DNA from: Neisseriaceae bacterium
Lineage (GTDB): Bacteria > Pseudomonadota > Gammaproteobacteria > Burkholderiales > UBA11063
NCBI GenBank assembly: GCA_947441745.1
Contig: CANEUJ010000093.1
Coordinates: 1 to 6,779 of the forward strand
Length of the DNA stretch: 6,779 nt
Reading direction: 5' to 3'
Shown here: piece after piece, positions 1-5,859 of the stretch
Layout of the letters: each line of letters begins with the position of its first letter
How positions within the stretch are numbered: position 1 is the first letter of the stretch
The notes under the pieces: model-generated
The model's input: only the letters and a program-made list of their open reading frames with translations
Told to the model about the DNA's origin: nothing
Databases searched by the model: none
Translations under genes and position numbers: made by a program

Positions 1-930
1 TAAATTTGGTCTTTCATTAAGAACACCACCTTCTCCTCGTGTTGTAATAGCGTCATTTAAATAGTAGAATTTTCCATTTTCCTCTAATATTGCCTTATCT
101 TGTTTTACGATGTTAATGATGCTTGGCTTGATCTTGGTTGATGTTATATATTCTGTCGATTTACGGTATATAACAATATATTCGTGGTTCCTTTGAACAT
201 TTATAGTGTCATTTTTTGAGTTTTGCTTATTATGGATTATTGGGCCTATCATATTATTTTGCCCAAATAACTCCTCACCTATCTTTAATAGGTTGGCAAC
301 TTCATGATCATCTATTGATATAAAAATCACACCGTCATCACGTAGCAAATTTCGAGCTAATTTAAGACGTGGATACATCATATTCAACCAATCGGTATGG
401 TAGCGACCACTGCTATCAGTGTTAGTACCTATCTTGTTGCCATTATCATCAACTTGTCCTGTTAGTTCCAAGTAGTTTTTAACATTATCGTGATAGTTAT
501 CTTTATATACAAAGTCCTTACCCGTGTTATATGGTGGGTCTATATATATCATCTTAATCTGCCCATAATAGCTTTTTTGTAAAAGCTTTAATACCTCAAG
601 ATTATCACCCTCGATGTATACATTATTTGTATTATCCCAGTTTTTGCTATCTTCTAAAGATGGGCGAAGAGTTGCCATACCTGGTTTATTAGCCTCTGCT
701 TGAGCTTGTTTTTTGCCACTCCAGTTGAAACTATAGCGAGTTAGCTTATCCGCTTCAACATCAACATCTCCACCAATTGCAATCTTAAGTTTTTCAATAT
801 CAATACTACAATTACCATCAACTCCCTCAGTGAATACTTCAGGTAATATCTGCTTCAATTTACTAATTGTATCTTGTGCCATATCCATACTTTGCACATC
901 TTCTATCTTTAATTTATACTTTTCAGTCAT
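1..930 (-). CDS. mod: Type III restriction-modification DNA methyltransferase (Mod), N-terminal part, cut by left edge
   Basis: The reverse strand is open from an ATG at 930 to the window edge, giving 310 codons with no stop. Residues 131-137 read DPPYNTG, the catalytic motif IV of amino-methyltransferases, preceded by the usual hydrophobic strand (KMIYI). Upstream is the family's YIEGDNLEVLKLL block (residues 105-116). Further on come DDGVIFISIDDHE (198-210), an NHEYIVIYRK block (248-257) and a RGEGG/ERPNL block (298-310). This order is that of beta-class adenine-N6 methyltransferases of type III systems, in which the AdoMet-binding FxGxG motif lies C-terminal, here beyond the edge. The family transfers a methyl group from AdoMet to adenine in an asymmetric site and, in complex with Res, directs cleavage. 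The start overlaps the stop of the upstream gene by 4 bp, so translation is probably coupled. The res gene is not visible; a solitary methyltransferase or a type IIG-like relative remains possible. The family call is solid, the exact type less so. Confidence 0.9.
   Translation of the reverse strand, partial: MTEKYKLKIEDVQSMDMAQDTISKLKQILPEVFTEGVDGNCSIDIEKLKIAIGGDVDVEADKLTRYSFNWSGKKQAQAEANKPGMATLRPSLEDSKNWDNTNNVYIEGDNLEVLKLLQKSYYGQIKMIYIDPPYNTGKDFVYKDNYHDNVKNYLELTGQVDDNGNKIGTNTDSSGRYHTDWLNMMYPRLKLARNLLRDDGVIFISIDDHEVANLLKIGEELFGQNNMIGPIIHNKQNSKNDTINVQRNHEYIVIYRKSTEYITSTKIKPSIINIVKQDKAILEENGKFYYLNDAITTRGEGGVLNERPNL
927..930 (-). promoter_or_regulatory. ATGA stop-start overlap coupling the AlbA_2 gene to mod
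   Basis: On the minus strand the four bases 930 to 927 read ATGA: ATG starts mod and TGA ends the AlbA_2 gene. Only a weak GAAAG purine run lies before the mod ATG, so re-initiation by ribosomes finishing the upstream gene is the likely way mod is translated. The overlap is seen directly; coupling is inference. Confidence 0.8.
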
Positions 931-2429
931 TTTACACTTTCATTTTTTATTTTATTTAGCTTATCCGTAACTTGATAGTAGCCATTTTTGGTAGCTCCTA
1001 CAAATTCAATTAAGTCTAAGTTTATTAGAATCTCTATATACTTTTTTATTGTCTCTGGTGATACTTGCATAATATCAGATAATATTTGCCTGTTACATTG
1101 TTCTTTTTCAATCAATTTAATTATTTCAATAATTCTATCCATCTGTTTCTGAGAGAGTTTTGTTGTATTTTGCTCATTTAAATAATTTACAGTGGCTATT
1201 TCTACATTTGTAGGGTATTTTTCCGCATTTGTAGGGTATTTTTCCGCATTTGTAGGGTATTTTTCCGCATTTACAGGGGCTATTTTGAAATCAACATCAG
1301 GAGAAGTGGTCTTATCTACCCTACTTCGATAAAATGTCACGGTGAACCAATTTTCATCATAACTAATTTCTAATTTACAATCATGATTTGCTGAATCTTT
1401 TTTTATCCGTTCGATTCCAGTACCCGCTTTTTCAATATATCTAGTCCTTGCCAATAAATCTGCGATAAGATGATTGCGACGCACACTTTTTATACCAAAC
1501 TCTTGCTTATTTAGCCCACTAGGTAAACCTCCAGGGCTAACTACAACAACTCTATCATCAAATACTTCCACCATAATATTAGCCCCTTCTTGAAAGTAAT
1601 TACGGTGGCAAAAAGCATTAATAACTGCTTCACGTAGAGCAATTTCTGGAATATCAGGAATATCCTCTCGCTGTATAGATTCTATTTTATAAGCTAGATT
1701 AGTATGACGTTTGACAAAATTAACTGCATTATCAATATTATCTAGCATATTAGTGTTGTAGTCTTTACGATCTAAAATCGTAACTCTACCTGTACCTTTA
1801 AATAATACACAAGTACATTCAGCATGCTTAAGTAAAAAATCTATAGACTTAGTAAAGAATAATACTCCAGCATTAGTAAATTTACCAGAATCACTCATAC
1901 AACCTAAGTTTTTAAGTAAATGCTCAGGCTCTATTTGATTAGTGATGCCAGTTTTGTTTAGAAAGTTGTTATACGCAAAGCGGTCAAAATCATTTAGGAA
2001 GTCAGCTTTGTGGTGTTCGAGTTTATCAAATTGAATTAGCCCCTCACTTTGGAAGAGATCAATAATTTCATTCCTCGTTAGTTTCTGACTATTGGGACCC
2101 ATACGTAGAAAAAATCCATCACTACATGCATATGGTCTATTTATACCTTTTTCCACCTCAACTAAAAGTACACCAATTTCTGGATATTTGTGGAATTTTA
2201 CTCTAATTTTAGGTTCAATTTGGTTAATTGTATCTTGAATTCGTGACATTAACTCATTATCTAGAGATAATGGTTTTATTTCTCCAGAATCAGTTACACC
2301 AATTAATAATGCTCCGCCATCAGCATTAGCAAACGCACAAATCTCACTAGCAATTGATTTATCAATTTTAACCTTAAACTCAATATGATAACCTTCGCCA
2401 AGTGCAATTAACTCATGTATTTTATCCAC
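927..2429 (-). CDS. Schlafen AlbA_2 / GHKL-ATPase-like protein with winged-helix tail (COG2865-type), linked to the methyltransferase
   Basis: 500 residues. The N-terminus (about 10-125) is an AlbA_2 (Schlafen-type) domain, with EFK at 17-19 and CAFANADGGALLIGV at 31-45. Residues about 260-350 resemble the HATPase_c_4 domain of 'RecG-like ATP-binding' proteins: REAVINAFCHRNY at 266-278, DDR at 291-293, SPGGLP at 298-303, RRNH at 317-320 and GTGI at 336-339. A repeat linker (about 382-416) leads to a likely winged helix (about 427-485) with an SPETIKKYIEIL recognition-helix-like stretch. The start is GTG at 2429; an AAGGG ribosome binding site 8 bp upstream, and an AlbA_2 domain beginning right after it, support this choice. 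Its TGA overlaps the mod ATG. Proteins of this family are often annotated as transcriptional regulators or ATP-binding proteins and occur near restriction-modification genes. A role in controlling, or acting with, the modification system is inferred from position only; no biochemical function is assured. Confidence 0.88.
   Translation of the reverse strand: MDKIHELIALGEGYHIEFKVKIDKSIASEICAFANADGGALLIGVTDSGEIKPLSLDNELMSRIQDTINQIEPKIRVKFHKYPEIGVLLVEVEKGINRPYACSDGFFLRMGPNSQKLTRNEIIDLFQSEGLIQFDKLEHHKADFLNDFDRFAYNNFLNKTGITNQIEPEHLLKNLGCMSDSGKFTNAGVLFFTKSIDFLLKHAECTCVLFKGTGRVTILDRKDYNTNMLDNIDNAVNFVKRHTNLAYKIESIQREDIPDIPEIALREAVINAFCHRNYFQEGANIMVEVFDDRVVVVSPGGLPSGLNKQEFGIKSVRRNHLIADLLARTRYIEKAGTGIERIKKDSANHDCKLEISYDENWFTVTFYRSRVDKTTSPDVDFKIAPVNAEKYPTNAEKYPTNAEKYPTNVEIATVNYLNEQNTTKLSQKQMDRIIEIIKLIEKEQCNRQILSDIMQVSPETIKKYIEILINLDLIEFVGATKNGYYQVTDKLNKIKNESVK
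1184..1288 (-). repeat. In-frame 21-bp tandem repeat (five units, three perfect) in the AlbA_2 gene
   Basis: Units begin at 1184, 1205, 1226, 1247 and 1268. The three central units (1205-1267) are identical and encode the heptad EKYPTNA/V. The two outer units differ from the core but resemble each other (17 of 21 bases identical), encoding IATVN- and IAPVN-containing heptads. Because 21 is a multiple of three, gain or loss of units would change linker length without a frameshift. The array lies between the ATPase-like domain and the predicted winged helix, so it is likely a flexible spacer. The repeat is certain; its variability between strains is inference. Confidence 0.95.
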
Positions 2430-2437
2430 TTATTCTA

Positions 2438-2442
2438 CCCTT
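2438..2442 (-). promoter_or_regulatory. Ribosome binding site that fixes the GTG start of the AlbA_2 gene
   Basis: The minus strand reads AAGGG, then 8 bases, then GTG at 2429-2427. This is a good Shine-Dalgarno match in a region that is otherwise nearly all A and T, and no ATG in frame nearby has a comparable site. It supports the GTG as the true start. Confidence 0.65.
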
Positions 2443-2554
2443 GTTTGAATATTTCACTAGATGAATTAAAATTATTATTTTATAATTCGTAATTTTACTC
2501 TATTTCTCACCCCATAAGTCTTGAAAGTTAATTCTTGAGAAAACAGTTGGGGTA

Positions 2555-2606
2555 AATCATAATTATTTCAAAGATATACTGTGATGGACATGGTATAATT
2601 ATGATT
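2555..2606. repeat. 12-bp perfect inverted repeat overlapping the extended -10
   Basis: AATCATAATTAT at 2555-2566 is the exact reverse complement of ATAATTATGATT at 2595-2606, with 28 bp between. Each arm contains the self-palindrome ATAATTAT. Arm centres are 40 bp apart, close to four helical turns, so two bound proteins would face the same side. The right arm covers most of the -10 and reaches the expected transcription start. This could be an operator pair, but in such AT-rich DNA chance similarity cannot be ruled out. Confidence 0.6.
2591..2599 (+). promoter_or_regulatory. Extended -10 promoter for the beta-lactamase-tsaD-thiN operon
   Basis: TGGTATAAT contains the consensus -10 hexamer TATAAT (2594-2599) with a TGn extension directly before it. 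No good -35 lies 16-18 bp upstream (AAGATA at the 17-bp position), which fits an extended -10 promoter. A start near 2606 gives a leader of about 25 bases before the ATG at 2631. The motif is seen directly; the start site is inferred. Confidence 0.65.
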
Positions 2607-2630
2607 GTTAAACTTTTTAAAAATATCTAA

Positions 2631-3755
2631 ATGAAAAAACTATTATTTATTCTATCATCTATGATTAGCCTTACTTATGCTAATGAATGTGCTAATATTG
2701 ATACAAAAACTAGAGAAATAATGTCAAAAAACCAAATAAATGGAATTGCAATTGCAATAATAAATAACAATAAAGTTGAATATTGTAACTATGGATATAC
2801 TGATAAAATTAAAAAAGTTCCTATTACCAACAAATCTATATTTGAAATTGCTTCAATCACCAAAACCTTTACTGCACAAATGGCTGTTATAGCAGCATCT
2901 AATAACAAATTAGACCTTGACGCATCTGTTACTAAATATATCCCTGAACTAGCAGCCAATGAAAGTTATACTCATATAAATAATAAAGAATTACTTAGTC
3001 ATGTAGCAGGATTACCATTTAAATACACAGATACTGTTACAGAGTCTGAACTACTAGCTACTGCGATACAAAACAAACCCAATCACTCACCTGAGAGTTA
3101 CTATCAATATAGTAATCTTTCTATTACTTTAGCCTCTATTTCATTAACTAGAATTTATCATACCAACTATGAAAATCTATTAAAAAAATTAGTACTAAAT
3201 CCACTTGGCATGAAATACACTTCAATGAATATAAGCCCTAAAAACCAAAATCTTATCGTAACAGGTTATGGCAAAGATAATAACCCAACAAAACTTATGA
3301 CTATGGGTATAACTAGAAGTGCTGGAGGTTTAAAATCCAATACATATGATTTGGCTAGATATCTACAATTTCAGATGAATAGAGAAAACTCACAATTTAA
3401 GAATGTATTGGAAATAGTACATAAAAACTATTACTGCTTAGATAAAGATGGTACTTCTCAACAGTTATCTTGGGAATACCATACTATGAATGCTTTATCT
3501 GAACAATTCTTACCCAATGCAAACTATGCAAATATACTAGAGCCACGCGAAGTACCGACAACTTGTAAAACCACCGAAAATGGCTTTATTGATAAAACAG
3601 GTAACTCTCCTGGAATGAGTTCATATATTGGTTATATTAAAGATCATGGTGTTGGAGTGGTTATTTTATCCAGTAAAGGCTACCAACCTGATGTGGTTAA
3701 TTTAGGGCGTTATATACTTAAAACCACAATCAATCAAAGTAAACCCCCTCTATAA
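2631..3755 (+). CDS. Secreted class C beta-lactamase-family serine hydrolase (AmpC-like)
   Basis: 374 residues. Residues 1-17 form a signal peptide (MKKLL, hydrophobic core, TYA before Asn18), so the protein is exported, probably to the periplasm. The three active-site motifs of the family are present and properly spaced: SITK at 75-78 (nucleophile Ser75, Lys78), YSN at 160-162, and KTG at 322-324. The Ser-to-Tyr distance of 85 is close to that in AmpC (86), and an LSWEYH block (279-284) resembles the GWE region of class C enzymes. Members hydrolyse beta-lactams through an acyl-serine intermediate; relatives are DD-peptidases or esterases, which the motifs cannot exclude. It is the first gene after the extended -10 promoter, with no clear Shine-Dalgarno before its ATG, and tsaD follows after 10 bp. 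There is no ampR-like regulator next to it. Fold and catalytic class are confident; substrate is not. Confidence 0.88.
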   Translation: MKKLLFILSSMISLTYANECANIDTKTREIMSKNQINGIAIAIINNNKVEYCNYGYTDKIKKVPITNKSIFEIASITKTFTAQMAVIAASNNKLDLDASVTKYIPELAANESYTHINNKELLSHVAGLPFKYTDTVTESELLATAIQNKPNHSPESYYQYSNLSITLASISLTRIYHTNYENLLKKLVLNPLGMKYTSMNISPKNQNLIVTGYGKDNNPTKLMTMGITRSAGGLKSNTYDLARYLQFQMNRENSQFKNVLEIVHKNYYCLDKDGTSQQLSWEYHTMNALSEQFLPNANYANILEPREVPTTCKTTENGFIDKTGNSPGMSSYIGYIKDHGVGVVILSSKGYQPDVVNLGRYILKTTINQSKPPL

Positions 3756-3765
3756 AGAAATAATA

Positions 3766-4779
3766 ATGACTTTAGTTTTAGGTATTGAGAGCTCTTGTGA
3801 CGAAACAGGTATAGCTATTTATTCAGATAGAGATGGATTAATAGCTAATACATTATACTCACAAATTGAGTTACATAAACTCTACGGTGGTGTTGTACCA
3901 GAACTTGCTTCAAGAGATCATATTAAGCGCATTATACCCTTAATTGATGAAGCATTTACTGAAGCAAATATTTCAAAAACAGATATTGATGCTATTGCTT
4001 ACACTGTTGGACCAGGTCTAAACGGAGCTCTTTTAGTTGGAGCTGGGGTTGCTACAGGCTTAGCCTATAGCCTAAACAAACCAACTATACCCATACACCA
4101 TCTAGAAGGTCATTTACTTTCTCCATTACTTGGCGATAAACAACCCAAAACTCCATTTATCGCATTACTAGTATCAGGAGGTCATAGCCAGATAATTTTG
4201 GTTGATAAAATAGGTAGCTATACCCTACTTGGTGATACACTTGATGATGCTGCGGGTGAAGCCTTTGATAAAACAGCTAAGATGCTTGGTTTACCGTATC
4301 CAGGTGGTAAATATATTGCTGAATTAGCAGTGTCAGGAGTTGAAGAGTATCAGCTACCACGCCCTATGATACATACAGGTAATCTAAATATGAGTTTTTC
4401 TGGTTTAAAAACTGCAGTACTAACTTATATAAATAAACTACCTAAGCCATTAGATATAATAACTAAACAAAATATTGCCAAATCTATAGAAGAGTCTATA
4501 ACTGATGTATTAGTAAAAAAATCTCTACTGGCAATAAAACAAACTGGTATAAAGAGACTCGTTGTTAGTGGTGGTGTAAGTAGTAATCTAAGCCTTAGAG
4601 CTAAACTAAACAAGCAATCTGGAATCGAAGTATTTTATCCACCGCTTAGTTTATGCACTGATAATGGTGCAATGATTGCATACGCTGGGTTTACTCGCTT
4701 TAAGAATGCCAAATTTGATTATAAATTTGATGTTTTACCACGCTTTGCTTTAACTAGTCTTACCAATACGGGATATTAA
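3766..4779 (+). CDS. tsaD: tRNA N6-adenosine threonylcarbamoyltransferase TsaD
   Basis: 337 residues, the same length as the E. coli enzyme. The N-terminus LGIESSCDETG (5-15) is the family signature. The metal-binding HHLEGH motif is at 111-116 (ligands His112 and His116), SGGHS at 137-141, the GDTLDDAAGEAFDK block at 156-169, SGGVSSN at 268-274 and the C-terminal CTDNGAMIA at 297-305 with Asp299 as the expected third metal ligand. TsaD transfers the threonylcarbamoyl group from TC-AMP to adenosine 37 of ANN-decoding tRNAs, working in the cytoplasm with TsaB and TsaE; it is normally essential. It starts 10 bp after the hydrolase gene with a weak purine-rich leader (AAAGAA) and runs directly into thiN, so it is probably transcribed from the promoter near 2594. 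A terminator and separate promoter in the 10-bp gap are not possible. Complete and intact. Confidence 0.97.
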   Translation: MTLVLGIESSCDETGIAIYSDRDGLIANTLYSQIELHKLYGGVVPELASRDHIKRIIPLIDEAFTEANISKTDIDAIAYTVGPGLNGALLVGAGVATGLAYSLNKPTIPIHHLEGHLLSPLLGDKQPKTPFIALLVSGGHSQIILVDKIGSYTLLGDTLDDAAGEAFDKTAKMLGLPYPGGKYIAELAVSGVEEYQLPRPMIHTGNLNMSFSGLKTAVLTYINKLPKPLDIITKQNIAKSIEESITDVLVKKSLLAIKQTGIKRLVVSGGVSSNLSLRAKLNKQSGIEVFYPPLSLCTDNGAMIAYAGFTRFKNAKFDYKFDVLPRFALTSLTNTGY

Positions 4780-5448
4780 ATGCTACAACAAATTTTGTCT
4801 CAAATATACCCCCTAGATAAATACAATATCATAGTAGCTAATGGTCAATTTCCAAGCCACCCATTTCTACTTGGACTAATCAAAAATGCAAAAATGCTAA
4901 TTTGCTGCGATGGTGCAATACATAAATTATCAAGCCACCACATCACCCCTGACTATATAGTTGGAGATTGTGATTCACTTCAGACACTCGAAGATGGTAT
5001 CTTAAATGATCGCATTATCAAACTAACTGATCAAAATACTAATGATCTAACTAAAGCTGTTGATTTTGCTTGCATGCAATTAAAATTAGATAATCTAATC
5101 ATCCTTGGTGCAACTGGACTTCGTGAAGATCATACTATTGCTAATATTGCACTTTTAGCAGAGTATATAAATAAGGTGAATGAAGTTTCGATTATTAGTG
5201 AATATGGTATTTTCACCATACATAGCAAATCAACAAAGCTATCAACAATCAACGGACAACAGGTATCTTTTTTTACACTAGATCATGAATCATCAATTAG
5301 TTGTAAAGATCTTAAATGGCAACTAAAAAATCATAAATTCTGCAAATGGTACCAAGGCACTTTAAATGAAGCTATAGCTAACAGTATCAATGTCGAAATT
5401 ATAGGAACAGTTATAGTATATCGTACTTTCGAAATTAAAAACATATAA
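4780..5448 (+). CDS. thiN: Thiamine pyrophosphokinase
   Basis: 222 residues. It shows the catalytic-domain motifs of thiamine pyrophosphokinase: ANG at 20-22, CDGA at 43-46, GDCDS at 62-66, DQNTNDLTKA at 84-93 and the GATGLREDHT block at 110-119. The C-terminal thiamine-binding domain follows (about 135-222), with a DLKWQL block at 177-182 and NEA at 196-198. The enzyme converts thiamine plus ATP to thiamine diphosphate and AMP in one step, as used in thiamine salvage. Its ATG follows the tsaD stop with no gap (TAA-ATG), and a CGGGA stretch inside the end of tsaD may serve as the ribosome binding site, pointing to coupled translation. Most well-studied gammaproteobacteria make thiamine diphosphate with ThiL instead, so its presence suggests, but does not prove, reliance on external thiamine. 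Confidence 0.93.
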   Translation: MLQQILSQIYPLDKYNIIVANGQFPSHPFLLGLIKNAKMLICCDGAIHKLSSHHITPDYIVGDCDSLQTLEDGILNDRIIKLTDQNTNDLTKAVDFACMQLKLDNLIILGATGLREDHTIANIALLAEYINKVNEVSIISEYGIFTIHSKSTKLSTINGQQVSFFTLDHESSISCKDLKWQLKNHKFCKWYQGTLNEAIANSINVEIIGTVIVYRTFEIKNI

Positions 5449-5473
5449 TAGATTTTATAAATTAAATCTTATT
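5447..5473 (+). terminator. Weak AT-rich hairpin after thiN
   Basis: AATAGATTT (5447-5455) can pair with AAATCTTATT (5464-5473), with one bulged T and an 8-base loop (5456-5463). A T-rich stretch follows. The stem has only one G-C pair, so it would be a poor terminator; it may only reduce read-through into the exporter gene, or be chance. Confidence 0.22.
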
Positions 5474-5485
5474 ATATTTATTCAT

Positions 5486-5490
5486 AGGGG
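5486..5490 (+). promoter_or_regulatory. Strong ribosome binding site of the exporter gene
   Basis: AGGGG stands 9 bases before the ATG at 5500, the clearest Shine-Dalgarno on the plus strand here. It fixes the start and suggests the exporter gene is translated independently of thiN, from which it is separated by 51 bp. Confidence 0.7.
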
Positions 5491-5499
5491 TTAAATAAT

Positions 5500-5823
5500 A
5501 TGCCATGGTTATGTTTACTTATTGCGGGTATTTGTGAAATAGGTTGGCCATTAGGCTTAAAAATGATTGAAGTTTCACCACAACATAAAATCATATATAT
5601 TATATTTGCAACAGTTTCAATAGTTTTGTCTGGATATTTACTATTTATTGCCCAAAAATCTATTCCAATGGGTACTGCATATGCTGTCTGGACTGGAATT
5701 GGAGCAGCTGGTGCATTTATTGTTGGAATTGTTTTATTTAAGGATGCACCAAGTCTAATGCGCATAACATCTGTATTACTTATCATACTAGGTGTTATAG
5801 GCTTAAAACTTAGTGCCCATTAA
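5500..5823 (+). CDS. gdx: Small multidrug resistance family protein, guanidinium exporter (Gdx/SugE) subgroup
   Basis: 107 residues with four hydrophobic membrane segments (about 2-21, 31-50, 57-80 and 86-104), the size and layout of small multidrug resistance transporters that work as dual-topology dimers in the inner membrane. The essential acidic residue is Glu13 within AGICEIGW (9-16), followed by GLK at 19-21. GTAYAVWTGIGA (58-69) and the GVIGLKLS end (98-105) are typical of the SugE/Gdx branch rather than the EmrE multidrug branch. Characterised Gdx proteins exchange guanidinium for protons. No guanidine riboswitch fits in the 51-bp gap before it. It may be read from the upstream operon or from a weak AT-rich promoter in that gap; neither is clear. 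It converges on the Rhs-like gene with 36 bp between stops. An EmrE-like function is the less likely alternative. Confidence 0.93.
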   Translation: MPWLCLLIAGICEIGWPLGLKMIEVSPQHKIIYIIFATVSIVLSGYLLFIAQKSIPMGTAYAVWTGIGAAGAFIVGIVLFKDAPSLMRITSVLLIILGVIGLKLSAH

Positions 5824-5859
5824 AAAGTTACAAACTCTCCAGAGAATATTAATGCTTAC

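Larger units (their letters stand above)
2430..2630. other. Divergent intergenic control region between the AlbA_2-mod operon and the bla-tsaD-thiN operon
   Basis: These 201 bp separate two divergent transcription units and hold no plausible gene. The right half carries a strong rightward extended -10 and a 12-bp inverted repeat. On the left, the minus strand has a candidate -10 (TATAAA, 2484-2479) that would place a start about 43 bases before the GTG, but I see no matching -35, so the leftward promoter is only tentative. The middle has a short inverted pair, ACCCCA at 2509-2514 and TGGGGT at 2548-2553, flanking two TCTTGA direct repeats (2519-2524 and 2533-2538). This could be an operator but is too short to be sure. 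Confidence 0.6.

Noticed and set aside
1..930. Phase-variable simple repeats in mod, as known in some pathogens
   Set aside because: I saw no tetra- or pentanucleotide repeat or long homopolymer run in the visible 930 bp. The repeat present is in the neighbouring gene and keeps the frame.
1184..1288. CRISPR-like array
   Set aside because: The repeats are contiguous, without spacers, and lie in frame inside a gene.
2477..2484. Leftward -10 (TATAAAAT on the minus strand) for the AlbA_2-mod operon
   Set aside because: No usable -35 at 16-18 bp and no TGn extension. In such AT-rich DNA a match of this kind is expected by chance, so it is only mentioned under the intergenic region.
4425..4613. 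62-codon minus-strand open frame inside tsaD
   Set aside because: It is antisense to conserved TsaD sequence, with no ribosome binding site or motif to support it.
5478..5786. 102-codon open frame on the minus strand opposite the exporter gene
   Set aside because: It lies wholly antisense to a clear small multidrug resistance gene, and its translation shows no family motifs.
5824..5859. Bidirectional terminator between the convergent exporter and Rhs-like genes
   Set aside because: Only a 4-bp CTCT/AGAG stem with a 2-base loop is present and no T-run follows on either strand, so it is too weak to call.
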